Shown: positions 1 through 6,610 of the stretch, piece by piece | Numbering within the stretch: position 1 is the first letter of the stretch | Layout of the letters: each line of letters begins with the position of its first letter | NCBI GenBank assembly: GCA_021203685.1 | Contig: JAJQAS010000102.1 | Location: 5,338 to 17,205, forward strand | Length of the DNA: 11,868 bases | Source of the DNA: Clostridiales bacterium | GTDB taxonomy: Bacteria; Bacillota; Clostridia; Oscillospirales; Oscillospiraceae | Direction: 5' to 3' | Notes under the pieces: model-generated | Seen by the model: only the letters and a program-made list of their open reading frames with translations | What the model was told of the DNA's origin: nothing | Databases searched by the model: none | Made by a program: the position numbers and the translations under genes

Positions 1-114
1 GGTCTGCATATGTATATGAAAGATACAAAGCTGAATTGAAATAATAGAGGATAAGAGAAGCGCAAGATAGTGCAAGTAAAGTGCAAGAAAAGGTGAATCC
101 CATAAAAACAACAG

Positions 115-149
115 AGCATTAGGGGAAAGCGCGAAGCATTAGGAGAAAG
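115..149. repeat. Two-copy direct repeat, 20-bp period
   Basis: AGCATTAGGGGAAAG at 115-129 recurs as AGCATTAGGAGAAAG at 135-149 (14 of 15 identical, period 20 bp). Just upstream, GTGCAAG-like units recur with a period of about 11 bp (60-91). The stretch is purine-rich and lies before the terminator at 180-210. It could be a protein-binding site or chance low complexity. No function is assigned. Confidence 0.35.
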
Positions 150-179
150 TAAGAAAAATAGGATAAAATGACAAATTTT

Positions 180-210
180 GAGCGTGCAGGAGACTGTGCG
201 CTCTTTTTTT
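180..210 (+). terminator. Intrinsic terminator of an upstream plus-strand gene
   Basis: A 10-bp stem (180-189 with 194-203, including two G-T wobbles) closes a GAGA tetraloop and is followed at once by seven T residues (204-210). This is a textbook rho-independent terminator on the plus strand. No intact gene lies to its left inside the window, so it probably ends a transcript that enters from outside. All three plus frames from base 1 stop by position 44, so at most a dozen C-terminal codons of such a gene could be present, and the frame cannot be chosen. Confidence 0.75.
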
Positions 211-420
211 ACTTGTAAGTTAGCTAAGACTAACTCAAATAACCCCAGGGGCCCGGTCAAAATCCTGAAAATGGAGCCTGCCGTGGAACGGTGCGGCCTC
301 TTCTTCTAATTTTTGCAAATTTCGCAGCCCCGGCCCCGACTGGGGCTGGCAGCGCAAAATGCGGATGTATAAAAATCAAACCGGATTTTACGAAAACCCA
401 TGAATTTTCCTTAAAAAACA
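211..420. other. Non-coding stretch with small inverted repeats
   Basis: No gene is supported here. The stretch contains a GC-rich hairpin (CCGGCCCC at 330-337 pairing with GGGGCTGG at 342-349, loop GACT, one G-T wobble) that can be extended by TTTCGC and GCGCAAA on its flanks. It also has a 6-bp inverted repeat AAAATC/GATTTT (372-377 with 384-389) and AGTTAG/CTAACT around 218-234. No T-run follows the GC-rich hairpin, so it is not an obvious terminator. It matches no RNA family that I recognise. Confidence 0.35.
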
Positions 421-439
421 AGGAAATTTCGTGGGTTTT
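393..439. repeat. Long 20-bp near-perfect inverted repeat
   Basis: Bases 393-412 and 420-439 are reverse complements at 18 of 20 positions, one of the two differences being a G-T wobble, with an A-rich 7-nt loop (413-419). The arms are AT-rich at the tip and end in AAAACCC / GGGTTTT. A transcript would form a long stable hairpin in either direction. The outer base ends in TTTT on the plus strand, so a weak bidirectional terminator is possible. A mobile-element end or a protein site are alternatives. Confidence 0.55.
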
Positions 440-669
440 GGCATGATTCGGTTGAATCAGATGTCCGGCTGAACTGTTGCAGAAAGCGCAGCGGTTCGGT
501 GGGCGGAAGTGGGTATACCAATGTTCTTAGCATGGAAGAACTGCTCCTGAACACAGTGGAGAAGTGTATCGCCATCCGCCCCTGTGACAAGGACAATCCG
601 AATGCCATCCGCTGGGGCGCCTTAAAGGAAGATGGCCGTTGTTCCGGGCATTTCCTTTTCAAAAGACCA
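421..669 (+). pseudogene. Possible gene remnant, unidentified
   Basis: Between a stop at 412-414 and about 669 the plus frame starting at 421 reads as ordinary protein-like sequence, especially codons 532-666 (Met-Glu-Glu-Leu-Leu, then the segment IAIRPCDKDNPNAIRWGALK). After about 660 the same frame becomes Phe/Leu/Cys-rich and protein-like character is lost; it then merges with the antisense of ppk1. There is no ribosome binding site before the ATG at 532 or the GTG at 499. I have only a weak impression of mobile-element cargo proteins of Clostridia and cannot name the family. It is most simply a truncated gene fragment, but chance is possible. Confidence 0.3.
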
Positions 670-723
670 TCTCACGCAAGTCTTCTTTTGTTTTTTCACT
701 GTCTACTTGACAGGGGGCACTTC

Positions 724-765
724 AAAAAACGGGAGCGTTGCAGTTTTTTGTTTTGCAACGTTCCC
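724..765 (-). terminator. Probable ppk1 terminator
   Basis: A 12-bp stem (731-742 with 754-765, one G-T wobble) encloses an 11-nt T-rich loop. Read on the minus strand it is followed by G and then six T residues (complement of 724-729), the arrangement of a rho-independent terminator. It lies about 210 nt past the ppk1 stop codon with no minus-strand gene between, so it is the likely end of the ppk1 transcript. The plus-strand flank (TTGATTT) is a poorer T-run. Confidence 0.6.
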
Positions 766-783
766 TTGATTTGTGTTCAGATT

Positions 784-816
784 AAGGCCGCCGGATTTGC
801 GTCCGACGGCCTTTTT
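784..816 (+). terminator. Terminator-like hairpin, plus strand
   Basis: A 12-position stem (784-795 with 802-813, a single C-A mismatch) with loop TTTGCG is followed by TTTTT (812-816). Read on the plus strand it would stop transcription coming from the remnant region. On the minus strand the mismatch becomes a G-T wobble, but no T-run follows. Together with the hairpin at 724-765 it insulates ppk1 from the left side of the window. Confidence 0.55.
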
Positions 817-844
817 GAGAAAAGAGAGAAAAGAAAGGAGAAAA

Positions 845-913
845 ATGAAAAAGCGTTGTGCGGGTTGCGTTGCCCTGTTCGTTCCCCGTGCCTATACAAT
901 AGCAAAGCCGTGA
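845..913 (+). CDS. Candidate 22-codon ORF with good RBS
   Basis: ATG at 845 is preceded by AAAGGAG (834-840) with a 4-nt spacer and reads 22 codons (MKKRCAGCVALFV...) to TGA at 911-913. The start resembles the positively charged beginning of a signal peptide, but no long hydrophobic core follows. The purine-rich flank may create the ribosome site by chance, and no promoter is evident between the terminator at 784-816 and the ATG. It may be the stub of a lost gene. Confidence 0.15.
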   Translation: MKKRCAGCVALFVPRAYTIAKP

Positions 914-975
914 AGGGAATTGGTGGACAAATTGCGAAGAAAATGAGAAAAAATTTTGAATATGGGGAAACCATC

Positions 976-3441
976 TCACTTCTTTTTGCCAAACCCGAAC
1001 AACGCCGCCAGCCGCGCCAGGCCGGAAGGCTGCGCCTCTTTGGTCTGGGTCGGACGACTGGCCGACTGGCCGGAGACGGAGCGGCGCTGCGCCGGGTTCG
1101 GCTGTTCCACAGGGGAAGGTTCCGGGTGGACAGCAGCGGGCGCGGACGTTTCCACCGCGGATTCCGGCTCCGGCGAGACGGGGACAGGATGCGCCGCGGA
1201 GGGGGTCTCCGGCGCAGGCCCCGCGTTTGCCGCGGCGGAAACAGGTTCTTCCGGCACAGGCTCCGCCGGGGCCATCACCGGCACAGCGGCAGCGGGGGCG
1301 ACCGCCGGGACTTTGTGCTGGGGAATGGCCTTCTCAGCCGCCTGGTATGCCTGGGCGAAGAAATATTCCTGGGCGTTCAGCTTTTCCCCGGAGACCACAG
1401 GCCGCTGGTAGGTGCCGTCGGACTGCTGGGCGCGGGCCTTGACGTTGTCGTTCATCATGGCCTGGAACATCGACCGGATGCGGGTTTTCAGCGCGGGGTC
1501 GTAGATGGGTGCGGCCACCTCCACCCGGCGGGTGGTGTTGCGGGTCATAAAGTCCGCCGAGGAGATGTAGACCCGGCCCTCGTCGCCCTGACCAAAGAGG
1601 TAAATTCTGGCGTGTTCCAGGTAGCGGCCCACGATGCTGACTACCCGGATGTTGTCGGTGTAGCGGGGGATACCGGACACCATGCAGTAGATGCCGCGGA
1701 TAACCATTTCCACCTTTACCCCGGCCTGGGACGCCTCGATGAGCTTGTTGATGAGCACTTTGTCGGTGAGAGAGTTGCACTTGATGCCGATATAGGCCAC
1801 CTGACCCGCATTGGCCCTGGCAATTTCTCCGTCGATCAGGTCGCAGAGCTTGTTTTGCAGACAGTGAGGGGCCACCATCAGGTGCTCCATGTTTTCCACC
1901 ACCTGGCCCATGCACAGGCAGTTGAACACCTTGGCCGCCTCCCGGCCCATGTCCTGGTTGGCGGTCATCAGGGACAGGTCTGTATACTGCTTGGAGGTCT
2001 TTTCGTTGTAGTTGCCGGTACCAAACTGGGTGATATAGCTGACCTGGTCACCCTCCTTTCGGGTGATGAGGCACAGCTTGGAGTGGATCTTGATGCCGTC
2101 CAGGCCGTAGATGATGCGGCACCCGGCGTCCTCCAGCACCCGGGACCACTCGATGTTCCGTTCCTCGTCGAACCTGGCCCGCAGTTCCACCAGCACGACC
2201 ACTTCCTTGCCGTTTTCCGCCGCCTGACACAGGGCGTCCACCACCCGGCTGTTCCGGGCCACCCGGTAGAGGGTCATCTTGATGGAAGCCACCGCCGGGT
2301 CGTGACAGGCTTCCAGCAGCATTCGCAGGAAGGGCTGCATACTCTCGTAGGGGTAGGACAGCAGCACGTCATGCTCCTTGATCTGCTCCACCATGGGGCG
2401 GCTGCGGTCCACAGAGGGGGACGCCTGAGGCGTCCGCCGGGGGTAGAACAGTTCCTTCTTATCCCGCAGGTCATCCTGGAGCTGGTACAGGAAGGACAGG
2501 TCCAGCGGTGCGGCGGAGGGGAACGCCTGCTTCCGGGGCATATCCAGGTATTTGCAGACGGTGTCGATGACCTGTTCATCGATGAGGCCGTGGTACTCCA
2601 TCTTGATGGGGCACAGGCGGCGGCGGGTGCGGATCATCTTCTCCATCTTGCGGCGGTAATCCTCGTGGCGGTCGTCCATGTCGTTGATGGCATCGTCGAT
2701 GCTGATGTCCGCGCTGCGGAGGATGCGCACCAGTGCCTTGCTGACGATGCGGTACCGCTCAAAGATGCGGGGGGCGAAGTGCAGGATGAGATCCTCCATC
2801 AGGATATACCGGTACCCTTCGCCGGGGATGGTCACCAGTCGCCGGAGCACCCGGTTGCTGCACGGGATGATGCCCAGCCGCTCGTTGCTGTTTTTGGTCT
2901 TGAGGGAGACCACAGCGTAGATGTCCTTGCCGTTCAGGAAGGGGAAGGGCTGCTTGGAGCCGACGATCTGGGGGGAGAGCAGGGGCTGCACCTCTTCCAT
3001 AAAGTAGGTCTCCAGATACCGCCGCTCTTTTTCGTTGAGCTGGGAGAAGGTGAGCATCTCCGCGCCCTGGGGCCGCAGCTGCTCCATCAGCTCGCTGTAG
3101 ACCCAGTCCTTCCGCTCCAGGTCGGTGCGCACCTTGTCCAGCACCGCGTCCAGCTGCTCCTGGGCGGTCATGCCGGTTTTGTTCTCTAGGATGTTCATGG
3201 GCAGCTGGTCGTGGAGGGTGCCCACCCGCACCATGAAAAATTCGTCCAGGTTGCTCTGGAAGATGGCGGCGAAGGACAGCCGTTCGCACAGGGGGTTGTC
3301 GGAGGTGGCCGCCTCCTCCAGCACCCGCTCGTTAAATTGCAGCCAGGACAGCTCCCGGTTGGCGTAGCAGGCCAGGGGGAACCGGTCCCCGGTCTCGTCC
3401 TCGTCCAGCAGAACGGTGGTTGTGTTTTCTTTGTTTTCCAT
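976..3441 (-). CDS. ppk1: Polyphosphate kinase 1 with C-terminal tail
   Basis: Polyphosphate kinase reversibly transfers the terminal phosphate of ATP to a growing polyphosphate chain, through a phosphohistidine, in the cytoplasm. The 821-residue product has the expected order: N domain (LSWLQFNERVLEEA near residue 31), head domain (SNLDEFFMVRVG), and the two C-terminal PLD-like domains. The phosphorylated His is His453 in GIKIHSKLCLITRKEG, followed by FGTGNYNEKTSKQYTD. The position equal to E. coli His454 (19 residues further on) is Gln472, so the second conserved His is missing. Family members usually run about 690-720 residues; this one continues from about 711 to 821 as a Pro/Ala/Glu/Val-rich, probably disordered tail ending in a basic patch (FGFGKKK). 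ATG at 3441 was chosen over an upstream in-frame ATG (3531) because AGGGAGG lies 6 nt before it and the predicted promoter overlaps the longer reading. It is monocistronic, with its own promoter and a downstream hairpin terminator. Confidence 0.95.
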   Translation of the reverse strand: MENKENTTTVLLDEDETGDRFPLACYANRELSWLQFNERVLEEAATSDNPLCERLSFAAIFQSNLDEFFMVRVGTLHDQLPMNILENKTGMTAQEQLDAVLDKVRTDLERKDWVYSELMEQLRPQGAEMLTFSQLNEKERRYLETYFMEEVQPLLSPQIVGSKQPFPFLNGKDIYAVVSLKTKNSNERLGIIPCSNRVLRRLVTIPGEGYRYILMEDLILHFAPRIFERYRIVSKALVRILRSADISIDDAINDMDDRHEDYRRKMEKMIRTRRRLCPIKMEYHGLIDEQVIDTVCKYLDMPRKQAFPSAAPLDLSFLYQLQDDLRDKKELFYPRRTPQASPSVDRSRPMVEQIKEHDVLLSYPYESMQPFLRMLLEACHDPAVASIKMTLYRVARNSRVVDALCQAAENGKEVVVLVELRARFDEERNIEWSRVLEDAGCRIIYGLDGIKIHSKLCLITRKEGDQVSYITQFGTGNYNEKTSKQYTDLSLMTANQDMGREAAKVFNCLCMGQVVENMEHLMVAPHCLQNKLCDLIDGEIARANAGQVAYIGIKCNSLTDKVLINKLIEASQAGVKVEMVIRGIYCMVSGIPRYTDNIRVVSIVGRYLEHARIYLFGQGDEGRVYISSADFMTRNTTRRVEVAAPIYDPALKTRIRSMFQAMMNDNVKARAQQSDGTYQRPVVSGEKLNAQEYFFAQAYQAAEKAIPQHKVPAVAPAAAVPVMAPAEPVPEEPVSAAANAGPAPETPSAAHPVPVSPEPESAVETSAPAAVHPEPSPVEQPNPAQRRSVSGQSASRPTQTKEAQPSGLARLAALFGFGKKK

Positions 3442-3516
3442 AATGATCCTCCCTATTGGGCTGACGTGGACCGGCAGCACCCGCCGCCCGCGGGGCGGCC
3501 TTGCTCCGGCGGCTCT

Positions 3517-3545
3517 ATTATAGCACCCCATTTGGGAAAAGAAAA
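3517..3545 (-). promoter_or_regulatory. Sigma-A promoter of ppk1
   Basis: On the minus strand a perfect TATAAT (complement of 3517-3522) is preceded by TGC, an extended -10 element. A weak -35 (TTTTCT, complement of 3540-3545) lies at a 17-nt spacing. Transcription would start near 3510, giving a leader of about 70 nt. The leader can form a GC hairpin (CCGCCC-GCG-GGGCGG, 3484-3498) ahead of the ribosome site. Confidence 0.65.
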
Positions 3546-3593
3546 CCGATTTTCGTCACTTTTCGGAAATTTTGCAGAAGAAATACAATTTGA

Positions 3594-3737
3594 GCTATTC
3601 GCTATTAGCCATTAGCTGTTAGTGGGATAATGCTGATTGAATCCTAAATGCTGTCATTTATGCATTAGTGAACGAGAGCTAGGCAAAAAGGCAATCTCTA
3701 TGGAACTGCTGTCCGCAGCTAAAAGCTAACAGCTAAC
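3594..3737. repeat. Element bounded by inverted heptamer arrays
   Basis: The left end (3594-3622) holds tandem 7-mers ATTCGCT, ATTAGCC, ATTAGCT and partial GTTAG. The right end (3717-3737) holds AGCTAAA, AGCTAAC, AGCTAAC, the same heptamer in inverse orientation. About 94 bp of AT-rich DNA without an ORF lie between. The right array covers the final codons and stop of the dehydrogenase gene. The arrangement recalls a small non-autonomous element or short tandemly repeated heptamers; no target-site duplication is clear. Confidence 0.55.
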
Positions 3738-4688
3738 AACGTTCTGCGGCGTCCCCGCCTGGAACTGCCGCAGGTTTTCCACCACAATGTCCATTAGCCG
3801 ACTCCGGGCTTCCACCGAAGCCCATGCGATGTGGGGGGTGATGACGCAGTTTTGCGCCGTCAGCAGGGGATTGTCCGGCAGCATCGGCTCGTGTTCCACC
3901 ACGTCCAGCCCGGCGGCTGCTACCTTGCCGCTGTTCAGGGCGGCGGCCAGAGCCCCCTCGTCCACCAGCGGCCCCCGGGCGGTGTTCAGCAAAATGACCC
4001 CGTCCTTCATTTTGGCGATGGCCGAAGCGTTGACGATGTGGCGGGTGGAGGGGAACAGCGGAGCGTGGAGGGAAATGACATCCGCCTGGGCCAGAAGCTC
4101 ATCCAGCTCCACATAAGTTGCGATCTCCTCCCCTTCGGGGCAGGGGCGGGAACCGGCAGCCAGCACGTTCATCCCCAGTGCCCGGGCCAGACGGCCCACC
4201 GCCCGGCCAATGCTGCCAAAACCGATGATGCCCATGGTCTTGCCCGCCAGCTCCACGATGGGCTTGTCCCAAAAGCAGAAGTCCCGGCAGCTGCACCAGC
4301 GTCCTTCCTTCACCGCCCGGTCGTGGTGGCCCACATGGCAGGTCACCTCCAGCAGCAGGGCCAGGGTCATCTGGGCCACGGCGGGGGTGCTGTAGCCGGG
4401 GACATTGGTAACAGTGATGCCCCGCTCTTTCGCCGCCTCAATGTCCACCATATTGTACCCCGTGGCAAGGGCGCCGATGTAGGTCAGGTTGGGGCACCGC
4501 TCCATCACCCAGCGGGTCACGGGGACCTTGCTGGTGTAGACCGCTTCCGCATCGGCGATGCGTCGCGCCACCTCCGCGGGGTCGTCGGGGGTGTAGTCAT
4601 GCACTGTCAGTTCCCCCAGCGCCGCCATGCCGTCCCAGCTCAGGTCGCCGGGGTTTTCGGTGTAGCCGTCCAAAATCACGATTTTCAC
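3726..4688 (-). CDS. D-2-hydroxyacid dehydrogenase
   Basis: NAD(P)-dependent reduction of a 2-oxoacid to a D-2-hydroxyacid, or the reverse, in the cytosol. The 320-residue protein has the normal family length. The Rossmann motif GFGSIG is at residues 156-161. The catalytic trio is Arg238 (NTARGPLVDE), Glu267 (DVVEHEP) and His286 (TPHIAWAS). The N-terminal substrate segment LATGYNMVD (residues 74-82) and the overall pattern are closest to glycerate dehydrogenase / hydroxypyruvate reductase, but substrate cannot be settled from sequence, so no symbol is given. Translation starts at GTG (4688), with GGAGG 10 nt upstream and no better in-frame start. The last residues VSC and the TAG stop lie in the heptamer repeat at 3717-3737, so the original C-terminus may have been replaced. 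It has its own promoter, faces away from the sensor operon, and lies upstream of ppk1 on the same strand. Confidence 0.9.
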   Translation of the reverse strand: MKIVILDGYTENPGDLSWDGMAALGELTVHDYTPDDPAEVARRIADAEAVYTSKVPVTRWVMERCPNLTYIGALATGYNMVDIEAAKERGITVTNVPGYSTPAVAQMTLALLLEVTCHVGHHDRAVKEGRWCSCRDFCFWDKPIVELAGKTMGIIGFGSIGRAVGRLARALGMNVLAAGSRPCPEGEEIATYVELDELLAQADVISLHAPLFPSTRHIVNASAIAKMKDGVILLNTARGPLVDEGALAAALNSGKVAAAGLDVVEHEPMLPDNPLLTAQNCVITPHIAWASVEARSRLMDIVVENLRQFQAGTPQNVVSC

Positions 4689-4775
4689 GTATATCGCGCC
4701 TCCAGTTCTCTTTGGTTGTCCATATCATTCCAAAAGGCGATATCCTATCCAGGTCGATCGCCGCAGTCTGATAAA

Positions 4776-4803
4776 ATTATACCATGACTACGGGGAAATG
4801 CAA
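4776..4803 (-). promoter_or_regulatory. Promoter of the dehydrogenase gene
   Basis: Minus-strand TATAAT (complement of 4776-4781) is preceded by TGG, an extended -10, with TTGCAT (complement of 4798-4803) at a 16-nt spacing as a fair -35. The leader to the GTG at 4688 is about 80 nt. It contains GGCGAT (4737-4742) and ATCGCC (4757-4762), a loose 6-bp inverted repeat that might be an operator. Confidence 0.65.
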
Positions 4804-4880
4804 CAGGGAGGGCCAACAGCCAGAAGGCGGAAACGATTTCGCTTGAGAAAAAAGCGCGCATATTTCTAAAGGACAGACAG

Positions 4881-4909
4881 TGGAAATGAGCCTATATCTG
4901 TGGTACAAT
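4881..4909 (+). promoter_or_regulatory. Promoter of the two-component operon
   Basis: TACAAT at 4904-4909 is preceded by TGG (extended -10) and by TGGAAA at 4881-4886 (4 of 6 matches to TTGACA) at a 17-nt spacing. Transcription would start near 4916, leaving a leader of about 87 nt to the response-regulator ATG. The intergenic space 4689-5002 thus carries two back-to-back promoters whose -35 boxes are about 77 nt apart. No terminator or riboswitch is recognisable in it. Confidence 0.6.
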
Positions 4910-5002
4910 AAATAAAGCTGTGGGAAGTGGCCTGCAGCCCCACCGCCGAAAACAGCCGGAGCAGACCGACAGGGACTGCTTTCCATAGAAAGGACGTGCC
5001 AG

Positions 5003-6610
5003 ATGAATCCGTATTCCATTTTGTTTGTTGACGACGAAGAAGAAGTGTTCCGGGTCATCCTGCGCAAATTAGACTGGGAAAATCTGGGGTTCTCTGTGGC
5101 CAACTACGCAAAGAACGGCCAGGAGGCCCTGGAGCTGGCGGAGGAGATGCAGCCCGATGTGGTGATGACGGACATCAAAATGCCCTATATGGACGGGCTG
5201 GAGCTGGGCCGTCGAATGAAAGAACTCTGCCCCCAGGTCAAAATCGTCATCTTCTCCGGCTTTGACCGGTTCGAGTATGCCCGGGAGGCCATCAAGCTGG
5301 AGGTGGAGGAGTATATCCTAAAACCCATCGACGCCGATGAGCTGCGCGGCGTTTTCCTTCGCCTGCGGGACAAACTGGACCGGGAGCGGGCCGAAAAGCG
5401 GGACATCGACAAGCTGCACCAGGATTATATGGAAAGCCTGCCGGTGTTGCAGGAAAACTTTTTCATCTCCCTGATTGAAGGCTGTATCCCGCCGGAGGCG
5501 GCGGACCGGCTGCTGTCCAGCTACCAAATCGACCTGCCGGGGCCATATTACGCGGTGTGCCTGGTACACGCCACAGCGGCCTCCCCCGACCTGGAAATGG
5601 AGCCGTTCCTGCTGGCGGTGTCCGTGAAGAAGCTGGCGGAGGAGCAGCTGGTGGAGCGCTGGCGGGGCAAGGTGTTCACTTACTTAGGGAATACGGTGCT
5701 CATCGCCCAGCTGACGGAGCTGACGGAGGTCACAAGCCTGACCGACAGCCTTGACCGCTTCTGCCGTCTGGCCCGGCACCTCTGCGGCGCGGCTGTCACC
5801 ATTGGCATTGGGCAGGTCTGCGACAACCTGCGGGAGTTTGCCGCCGCCTACGCCGGGGCGGCGGACGCGGTGTCCTGCCGGGTGCTTTACGGCAACAACC
5901 GGGCCATCAACATCGCGGAGGTGGCCCCCGCGGAGGAGGCTGACGGCGACTGGGACCCCAAGTTTTTGCAGCAGGTGTTCCGACAGATCAAAACCGGCAG
6001 CCGGGAGGATCTGGAACAGGCGGTCCGCCGCTGTGTGGGGCAGGTGTCCGGTCAGAGGACCAGCCTGCAAAAATACCGGCTGTTCCTGATGGAGCTGCTG
6101 ACGGAGATTTTTCGCTTTGGCAGCAACAACCGGCTGAACATGGACAAAATTTGGGGCGAGAGCCGGGACATCTACAGCGAGGCCCTCCAGCTGGAGTCGC
6201 CGGAGGAGCTGGAGCAGTGGATGCTGGCACTTTGCACAAAAATGCAGGAGCTGATGGAGCAGCGGCGGCAGAGCACCACCCGTTCCTTTGTGGACAAGGC
6301 TGAGGACCATGTTCGGGAGCACTACGCCGACCAGTCCCTTTCGGTGGAGACGGTCTGCCGGAGCCTGGGCGTCAGCACGGCCTATTTTTCCACCGTTTTC
6401 AAGAAGGAGACGGGCAAGGCCTTTATCAATTATCTGACAAACTATCGCATGGAGCAGGCGGTCCGCCTGCTGCTGGAGGGCGATGAAAAAACCTACGTCA
6501 TCGCCGGGAAGGTGGGGTACTCCGACCCCAACTATTTCAGTTATGTGTTCAAAAAGCGGTTTGGGGTGTCTCCCACCCGTTACCGGGCGAAGGAAAGGAC
6601 AAAGACATGA
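5003..6610 (+). CDS. YesN-type response regulator, AraC DNA-binding
   Basis: DNA-binding response regulator of a two-component system, expected to activate sugar-uptake genes when phosphorylated. Residues 1-120 are a receiver domain: acidic pair Asp10/Asp11, phospho-acceptor Asp57 in MTDIKMPYMDG, Ser85 in IFSGFD and Lys107 in ILKPID. Residues about 121-425 form the long poorly conserved middle region usual in YesN relatives. Residues about 426-535 are an AraC/XylS double helix-turn-helix, ending in the family hallmark GYSDPNYFSYVFKKRFGVSP (505-524). The total of 535 residues is typical. The ATG at 5003 follows AAAGGA with an 8-nt spacer. It is the first gene of the operon, and its stop overlaps the start of the kinase gene (ATGA, 6607-6610), so the two are translationally coupled. 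Proteins of this class bind direct repeats; a candidate site lies at 10873-10907. Confidence 0.93.
   Translation: MNPYSILFVDDEEEVFRVILRKLDWENLGFSVANYAKNGQEALELAEEMQPDVVMTDIKMPYMDGLELGRRMKELCPQVKIVIFSGFDRFEYAREAIKLEVEEYILKPIDADELRGVFLRLRDKLDRERAEKRDIDKLHQDYMESLPVLQENFFISLIEGCIPPEAADRLLSSYQIDLPGPYYAVCLVHATAASPDLEMEPFLLAVSVKKLAEEQLVERWRGKVFTYLGNTVLIAQLTELTEVTSLTDSLDRFCRLARHLCGAAVTIGIGQVCDNLREFAAAYAGAADAVSCRVLYGNNRAINIAEVAPAEEADGDWDPKFLQQVFRQIKTGSREDLEQAVRRCVGQVSGQRTSLQKYRLFLMELLTEIFRFGSNNRLNMDKIWGESRDIYSEALQLESPEELEQWMLALCTKMQELMEQRRQSTTRSFVDKAEDHVREHYADQSLSVETVCRSLGVSTAYFSTVFKKETGKAFINYLTNYRMEQAVRLLLEGDEKTYVIAGKVGYSDPNYFSYVFKKRFGVSPTRYRAKERTKT

Noticed and set aside
1..44. C-terminal end of an upstream gene
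   Set aside because: All plus frames stop between 17 and 44, and one (ending at 42-44) reads plausibly, but a dozen codons cannot be told from chance. Only the terminator at 180-210 supports an upstream gene.
691..725. Possible insertion-sequence end (CTGTC-N5-GACAG followed by GGGGGCAC)
   Set aside because: It resembles IS termini I have an impression of in Clostridia, but no partner end, transposase or target duplication is visible in the window.
499..3189. An 896-codon open frame on the plus strand across ppk1
   Set aside because: It is the antisense of the polyphosphate kinase gene, which has a clear family match, ribosome site and promoter. Beyond the short stretch before 669, the translation is His/Val/Gly/Arg-rich as expected for a GC-rich antisense frame.
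3442..3531. N-terminally extended polyphosphate kinase starting at the ATG at 3531
   Set aside because: The extension would begin upstream of the predicted -10 element, has Arg/Pro-rich non-family sequence, and lacks a ribosome site, whereas the internal ATG has AGGGAGG 6 nt away.
3831..4787. A 318-codon plus-strand open frame across the dehydrogenase
   Set aside because: It is antisense to a gene with an intact Rossmann motif and catalytic residues. The translation resembles no protein family.
4843..4871. Alternative promoter with TTGAGA before the response regulator
   Set aside because: The -35-like box is good, but the sequence 17 nt downstream (CTAAAG) is a poor -10. The promoter at 4881-4909 is much better.
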